Source: DTU018 sp964618175 (GTDB taxonomy: Bacteria; Bacillota; Syntrophomonadia; Syntrophomonadales; Syntrophomonadaceae). From it: 7,206 bases of DNA. How positions within the stretch are numbered: position 1 is the stretch's first letter; each line of letters starts with the position of its first letter. The stretch is from contig CAZTZX010000090.1 of the NCBI GenBank assembly GCA_964618175.1, forward strand, positions 1 through 7,206. Reading direction: 5' to 3'. Below, one piece after another: positions 1 to 4,900 of the stretch. Below the pieces are notes generated by a model. That model saw only the letters and a program-made list of their open reading frames with translations, searched no databases and was not told the DNA's origin. The position numbers and the translations under genes are program-made.

Positions 1-1
1 T

Positions 2-1825
2 TCAGGAGGCTTGCTCCCTTTTTTTTTGCGCCTTTTCACGGGTTGATTTATCCAAAACCATTTTTCTTAAACGCAGATGATGGGGGGTCACCTCCAGCAA
101 TTCATCGTTTTTAACAAACTCCAAACACTTTTCCAGTGACATTACGATGGGCGGCACTAATCTTAAAGCATCATCAGAGCCAGATGCCCTGGTGTTGGTC
201 AAATGCTTTTTCTTGCAGACGTTTACCGTAATATCCTGGCTGCGGGCATTTTCACCTACTATCATGCCATCATACACCTCGAGACCGGGCTCGATAAATA
301 GATTACCGCGCTCCTGAGCATTGTATAGGCCATAAGCTACTGCCATTCCCGATTCCGATGCCACCAATGACCCCCGGTTTCTGCCGGGGATCTCACCCCG
401 ATAGGCATCATAACCATCAAAAAGGTGATGCATTATGCCGGTGCCGCGAGTTTCCGTGAGGAATTCGGAACGATATCCGATCAAGCCCCTGGAAGGTATA
501 CGTATCTCCAGCTTAACTGAACCAGCCAAACCAGGTAACATATTCAGTAGTTCACCTTTTCTTCGGCCAGTGGCTTCGATCACTGTACCCACATAAGATT
601 CAGAGACTTCTATCTGCAGAACTTCCATGGGTTCCAGGATAATGCCTTGCTCCCGGTGCAGTATTACCTCAGGACGAGTAACTGCAAATTCATATCCTTC
701 CCGGCGCATGGTCTCAATTAAAATAGAAAGATGCAGTTCGCCCCGACCGGAAACCTTGAAACAATCAGGTGAAATTTCTTCGACTTGCAAGGCCACATTG
801 GATAATAATTCTCTATACAAGCGATCCCGCAAGTGACGACTGGTTACATAGGTACCATCTAGGCCGGAAAACGGACTGTCATTTACGACAAAATTCATAG
901 AAATAGTCGGCTCATCGATCTTAACAAAGGTCACCGGCTCAATGGTATCAACCTGGCAGAGCGTATCACCAATGGTCAACGAATCAATACCAGAAACGGC
1001 GGCGATCTCTCCCGCCTCAACCTTATCCTTTTCAGCGCGGGCCAGTCCTTCAAAGGCATATAGGTTGGCGACCTTGATACGTTGCTCTTTTCCATCTGTA
1101 TTGCAGACTATCACTTCTTCTCCTTTGGAAAGAGTGCCGCGCAAGACTTTACCAATACCGATCCTGCCTACGTAATTATCGTAGTCTAGAGAAGCAATGC
1201 TGAGCTGCAGCGAGCCTTCCTCATTTCCCTGAGGCGCTGGAATATACTCAACTATTGCATTAAACAGCGAGCCAAAGTCTTCAGGTGCGTCATCTACATC
1301 CTTAATTGCATAGCCGTTACGAGCCGATGCATATAGAATTGGAAAGTCCAATTGTTCATCGTCGGCACCCAGTTCAATGAATAGATCCAGTATTTCATCA
1401 GCTACTTCCCGCGGACGAGCATCAGGACGATCCATCTTGTTGATAACCACTACCGGTTTCAGCTTAGCTTCCAGTGCTTTCCGCAACACAAAGCGAGTTT
1501 GAGGCATAGGGCCTTCGAAAGCATCGACCAATAAGAGTACGCCATCAACCATTTGCACGATGCGTTCGACTTCACCGCCAAAATCAGCATGACCCGGGGT
1601 GTCAACAACGTTGATTTTATAATCCTTCCAGCGAATGCTGGTGTTTTTTGATAAGATAGTAATGCCGCGCTCACGCTCCAGATCACTACGATCCATGATG
1701 CGGTCAGGAACCTTCTGATGCTCCCCGAAGCAGCCGGATTGTTTCAGTAACTGATCAACCAGCGTGGTTTTCCCGTGATCAACATGCGCGATTATAGCCA
1801 CATTACGTAACAAGTGTTTATTCAT
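2..1825 (-). CDS. typA: Ribosome-associated translational GTPase TypA/BipA
   Basis: This is a complete 607-residue protein, the usual length for TypA/BipA, a cytoplasmic GTPase of the EF-G/LepA class. The family binds the 70S ribosome, assists 50S assembly and supports growth in cold and stress. Visible GTPase motifs are G1 AHVDHGKT (13-20), G2 RGITI (53-57), G3 DTPGH (75-79), G4 NKMD (129-132) and G5 SA (167-168). A domain-II beta barrel follows (about 203-295). An EF-G domain III-like segment contains GRGELHLSIL (360-369), and a domain V-like segment contains PSRGLIGYR (444-452). The C-terminal block from CKKKHLTNTRASGSDD (537-552) through LRLVPP is diagnostic for BipA and separates it from LepA and EF-G. 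The C-tail is basic. The ATG start at 1823-1825 is supported by an AGAAGGG Shine-Dalgarno sequence 7 nt upstream and by alignment of the N-terminus with the P-loop position. The stop is TGA at 2-4. No key residue is missing. Confidence 0.98.
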   Translation of the reverse strand: MNKHLLRNVAIIAHVDHGKTTLVDQLLKQSGCFGEHQKVPDRIMDRSDLERERGITILSKNTSIRWKDYKINVVDTPGHADFGGEVERIVQMVDGVLLLVDAFEGPMPQTRFVLRKALEAKLKPVVVINKMDRPDARPREVADEILDLFIELGADDEQLDFPILYASARNGYAIKDVDDAPEDFGSLFNAIVEYIPAPQGNEEGSLQLSIASLDYDNYVGRIGIGKVLRGTLSKGEEVIVCNTDGKEQRIKVANLYAFEGLARAEKDKVEAGEIAAVSGIDSLTIGDTLCQVDTIEPVTFVKIDEPTISMNFVVNDSPFSGLDGTYVTSRHLRDRLYRELLSNVALQVEEISPDCFKVSGRGELHLSILIETMRREGYEFAVTRPEVILHREQGIILEPMEVLQIEVSESYVGTVIEATGRRKGELLNMLPGLAGSVKLEIRIPSRGLIGYRSEFLTETRGTGIMHHLFDGYDAYRGEIPGRNRGSLVASESGMAVAYGLYNAQERGNLFIEPGLEVYDGMIVGENARSQDITVNVCKKKHLTNTRASGSDDALRLVPPIVMSLEKCLEFVKNDELLEVTPHHLRLRKMVLDKSTREKAQKKREQAS

Positions 1826-1832
1826 AGAACAT

Positions 1833-1839
1833 CCCTTCT
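1833..1839 (-). promoter_or_regulatory. Shine-Dalgarno site of typA
   Basis: On the minus strand the sequence reads AGAAGGG, then a 7-nt spacer (ATGTTCT), then the ATG of typA. The match to the anti-SD and the spacing fix the typA start. The ATG inside the spacer is out of frame with typA (7 nt upstream) and is too close to the SD to be used. Confidence 0.85.
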
Positions 1840-1866
1840 AAATATAGAGTAAAGCACAACGTTTAA

Positions 1867-1895
1867 ATTATACCAGCCTTAGGGCGGGTTGGATA
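1867..1895 (-). promoter_or_regulatory. Predicted sigma-A-type promoter of typA (extended -10)
   Basis: On the minus strand a perfect TATAAT (1867-1872) is preceded by TGG, giving an extended -10 of the form TGnTATAAT. A weak -35 candidate, TATCCA, lies at 1890-1895 with a 17-bp spacer and matches only three of the six TTGACA positions. Extended -10 promoters often tolerate a poor -35. Transcription would start near 1860 and give a leader of about 35 nt carrying the Shine-Dalgarno site. No operator or riboswitch fold is apparent in so short a leader. The -10 is seen directly; promoter activity is inferred. Confidence 0.7.
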
Positions 1896-1910
1896 GTCTT
1901 TTCGGTTAAC

Positions 1911-1950
1911 AAATAAAGAAAGTCTGATGGGGATCAGACTTTCTTTATTT
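1911..1950 (-). terminator. Hairpin terminator of the SLH surface-protein gene
   Basis: A perfect 18-bp inverted repeat (AAATAAAGAAAGTCTGAT and its complement) is separated by a 4-base loop, GGGG on the + strand and CCCC in the minus-strand transcript. It starts 38 nt after the TAA of the surface-protein gene and ends before the typA promoter. The minus-strand 3' arm is T-rich (TTTCTTTATTT), so much of the U-tract is paired within the stem, with no long separate U run after it. It is symmetric and could act on either strand, but only the minus-strand gene ends here. Confidence 0.82.
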
Positions 1951-1988
1951 TAATTCCTATTTCAATTTCAAAACCTAACCTCACACAT

Positions 1989-4900
1989 TTACGGCATGAT
2001 TGGCGTCTGGCCGCTGTCGTTCTTTTCCAAGACCTGGGCCGTGGCCTTGTCGATCACCAGTTCCACATAGCGGTGGAGGACGGCAGCGACTTCGGCGCGG
2101 GTGGCAGAAGCGGCGGGATCAAAGCGATTTTGGCCTTTGCCCATCAGGATATCTGCCATCTGCATGGATCGTACCGCATCCCGGGCCCAGCTTGCGATGC
2201 TTGCGCTGTCAGCAAAGGTAACTGCGTCGCTGGTCTTGGGTATGGTGTAGCTCATGGCTTTGGCGTAATTGCTCATAATAACCGCCATCTGCTCACGGGT
2301 GATGGTCTGGTCGGGTGCAAAGGTTGTAGTGCTTGTGCCGCTAACGATGCCCTTTTCGGCCGCCCATGCCACATAAGGCGCATAGTAGGTGGTTTCCGCC
2401 ACATCGGTGAACTTGTTGGTTTTATGAGCTGTGGCGTCAATCCCAGCCATCCTCCCCAGGGCGGTGACGAACATGCCGCGGGTCATGCTGATATCCGGAC
2501 TGAATTGGTTGTTGCCGGTGCCGGCGAACAAGCCCCGCGCCGCAACAAACTCGATGTCCGCTTGGGCCCAATGCTCTGCAATGTCAGTAAATACCGGTAC
2601 ATCGTCGGCCTTATAGCCGATGCCAAAATGTGAGAAATGGGCGGTGGAGAAGCGCAAGAGCTTGGCGAAGCTGTCATAGCTGGAGTCGATAAGCCAGTTT
2701 ACCTTGTTGCCATCCACATGGACTCCAAAGAGATTTTCGGTTTTTTCATTTGCTCCCAAGGTATAGGGAATTGCTACGGACACCAGTCCGCCGCCGAAGC
2801 TGGAAATGGCCTTGTCGCCGCACTGTATGGAGAGGTCAAACACCGGGCGGTTACCAATGGCGGCCCTGCCCGCTATTGACAACTTGCTGACATCTGCTTT
2901 TGCTGCGTTAATCGTTACATTGCCGCCTGCCTGCTTGAATTGAGTGAGCGAGATCAGATCGAAGGAGATGGTAATGATGCTGCTGGTAGTCCGAAGCTCC
3001 TTCACCCCTGCCTTGACAAGCTCGCTCATGGCGTTTGGCGACAGGATTACCGAAAGGCTGCTTGCGGCCTTATCGGTTGAAATGTTGACGGAAACAGCGA
3101 TACCGTTTTTCTCGGTTCCATTCTTTTTTGCCAAATCCTGGGCCGCTTTGATGGCATCGGTGACGGCCTTATCCGATACACTGATCGCCGCCTGGCCGCT
3201 GCCGTCCACTTTAACTTCTACCTTGATTTCCGATGTGGTGGGCGGATTAGGCTGCTCGGTTGCNNNNNNNNNNNNNNNNNNNNNNNNNNNNNNNNNNNNN
3301 NNNNNNNNNNNNNNNNNNNNNNNNNNNNNNNNNNNNNNNNNNNNNNNNNNNNNNNNNNNNNNNCTAATCACGCCGGAGGCATTGACTGTGGCTACCTGTT
3401 GGTTGTCGGAGCTGTAGGTTATAGTCTTATCGGTGGCATTTTCCGGGAACAAATTAGGCTTAATGGCATAGGTCTCCCCGGTATGGATGCTTAAATCGGT
3501 CAATGCCACACCGCTAGCATTCAATATGGTCATGTGGGTAACACCAATAGGTAGTGAAGGATATTTTGCCGTTACTTCAAATTCCGTATTCTTGTCTGAG
3601 TCATCCACCGATGTTGCGGTTACTTTCGCCGTACCCTCGGCAATAGAAACGATCTTCACATCGTCACCATTATCCCGAATTCTTACCACATCATCATCGG
3701 AAGAGATGAACACTAGCCTCTTATCTAAGCTGTTCTCCATTGTCGGATCAGCAGCGGTAAAAGTTACAGCATTTTTAATGTCCGAGGTAATATCCTTTCC
3801 CGGCTGCACTTCAATATTTCTTCCGCTCAAGCCCTCGACAAGGGCGGCAGCGGTCACCAATTCAGTTTCGGTAAAATCTTTCTCCATGGAGAAGCCAGCA
3901 TAATCGCTCACAGCCTTGTTTACCGTGAGATTGTAGTTTTTGCCCACTTCCAACGAGTTTTCCGGAGTAAATCGCACCGCCTTGGTCAAGCTCAGTTCGT
4001 CCACCCCGGTTTTCACCGGAACAGCAGAACTGATAGCTCCCGAAACAAGGCTGCTCATGTCATCGGTAAGACTGAGGGCATTGGCCGCCTCAAAAGCACT
4101 CATATCCATGTATTTGTTAAAATACACATCCACATAGCGACCGCCACTGCCCCATATTGTTTTTTCCACTTTAGGCCAGATTAATTGCACCATGGGGATA
4201 TTGATATCCACCTGGGGCGGCAGTACCTTCAGGGCGTCGCTATATGCAGTTTGGTAACCATCCTTAATAAATTGCACCATCCACCAGCCCTCCGGCACAT
4301 CCCAAGCGTATTTGCCGTCAGCATCAGTAGTGAGAGGATTTTCTTGCAAATACCACTCCGCATTCCAAACCTCCCATTCGGTACTGGCTTTGGCAGTAGC
4401 TGCATCCGTTGCTTTTTCTGTAGGAAGATAGAGTACTGTGGCCGTTACCCCTTGGATCCGGTTATCCTCCACGGCTTCATACACATATCCGCTAGGATCA
4501 AAGATATAGCGAGTGTTGATTATTGTTCTCCCGGTTCTGTAGTAATTATCGCCATCATACCAGTACCAGCCATCCCATTCATGACCGCTGCTCCACTTAG
4601 GCCAGCCGGACAAGCCCTTCAACTGGGTGGTTAGCCTGTTGTAATCGGAGTCAAATTCATTGTCGAACATATCCCCCAAAAGCTTGCCGGATATAATCCC
4701 TGCTATCCCAGTTACAACCTGACCCACCAAAGGAACAAAATTGGCGGCATTTCCTACGCCTTCTCCCACCAGGCCCAGGGTTTTGCCCATCAAAATATCC
4801 TTGCCCATACTTGACAATTGATTGTCATAATACTCTGCCATGTGGGGTTCTAGGTTGGGGCGAACACTCTCATAGTTTATGAGCAGGTCTGCCATTTTTG

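Noticed and set aside
1459..1686. A 75-residue minus-strand frame inside typA
   Set aside because: It overlaps the highly conserved GTPase core of typA in another frame and shows no features of its own.
1826..1866. A riboswitch or attenuator in the typA leader
   Set aside because: The predicted leader is only about 35 nt, AT-rich, and forms no convincing stem apart from the upstream terminator.
1911..1950. The inverted repeat as an insertion-sequence end or CRISPR-like repeat
   Set aside because: There is only one copy, no transposase, no target duplication and no spacer array. Position after a stop codon and a 4-base loop fit a transcription terminator.
2073..2633. A 186-residue open frame on the + strand opposite the SLH repeats
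   Set aside because: It lies wholly antisense to clear SLH coding sequence, its translation is low-complexity Gly/Ala/His/Arg-rich text with no motif, and no promoter or Shine-Dalgarno sequence supports it. It is a shadow of the real frame.
3487..3903. A 138-residue + strand open frame opposite the Ig-like modules
   Set aside because: It is Ser/Thr/Val-rich and mirrors the codon pattern of the opposite strand; there is no domain and no initiation signal.
4185..4634. A 149-residue + strand open frame
   Set aside because: It is antisense to the conserved second prealbumin-like module and has no recognisable motif or ribosome site; it is a shadow frame.
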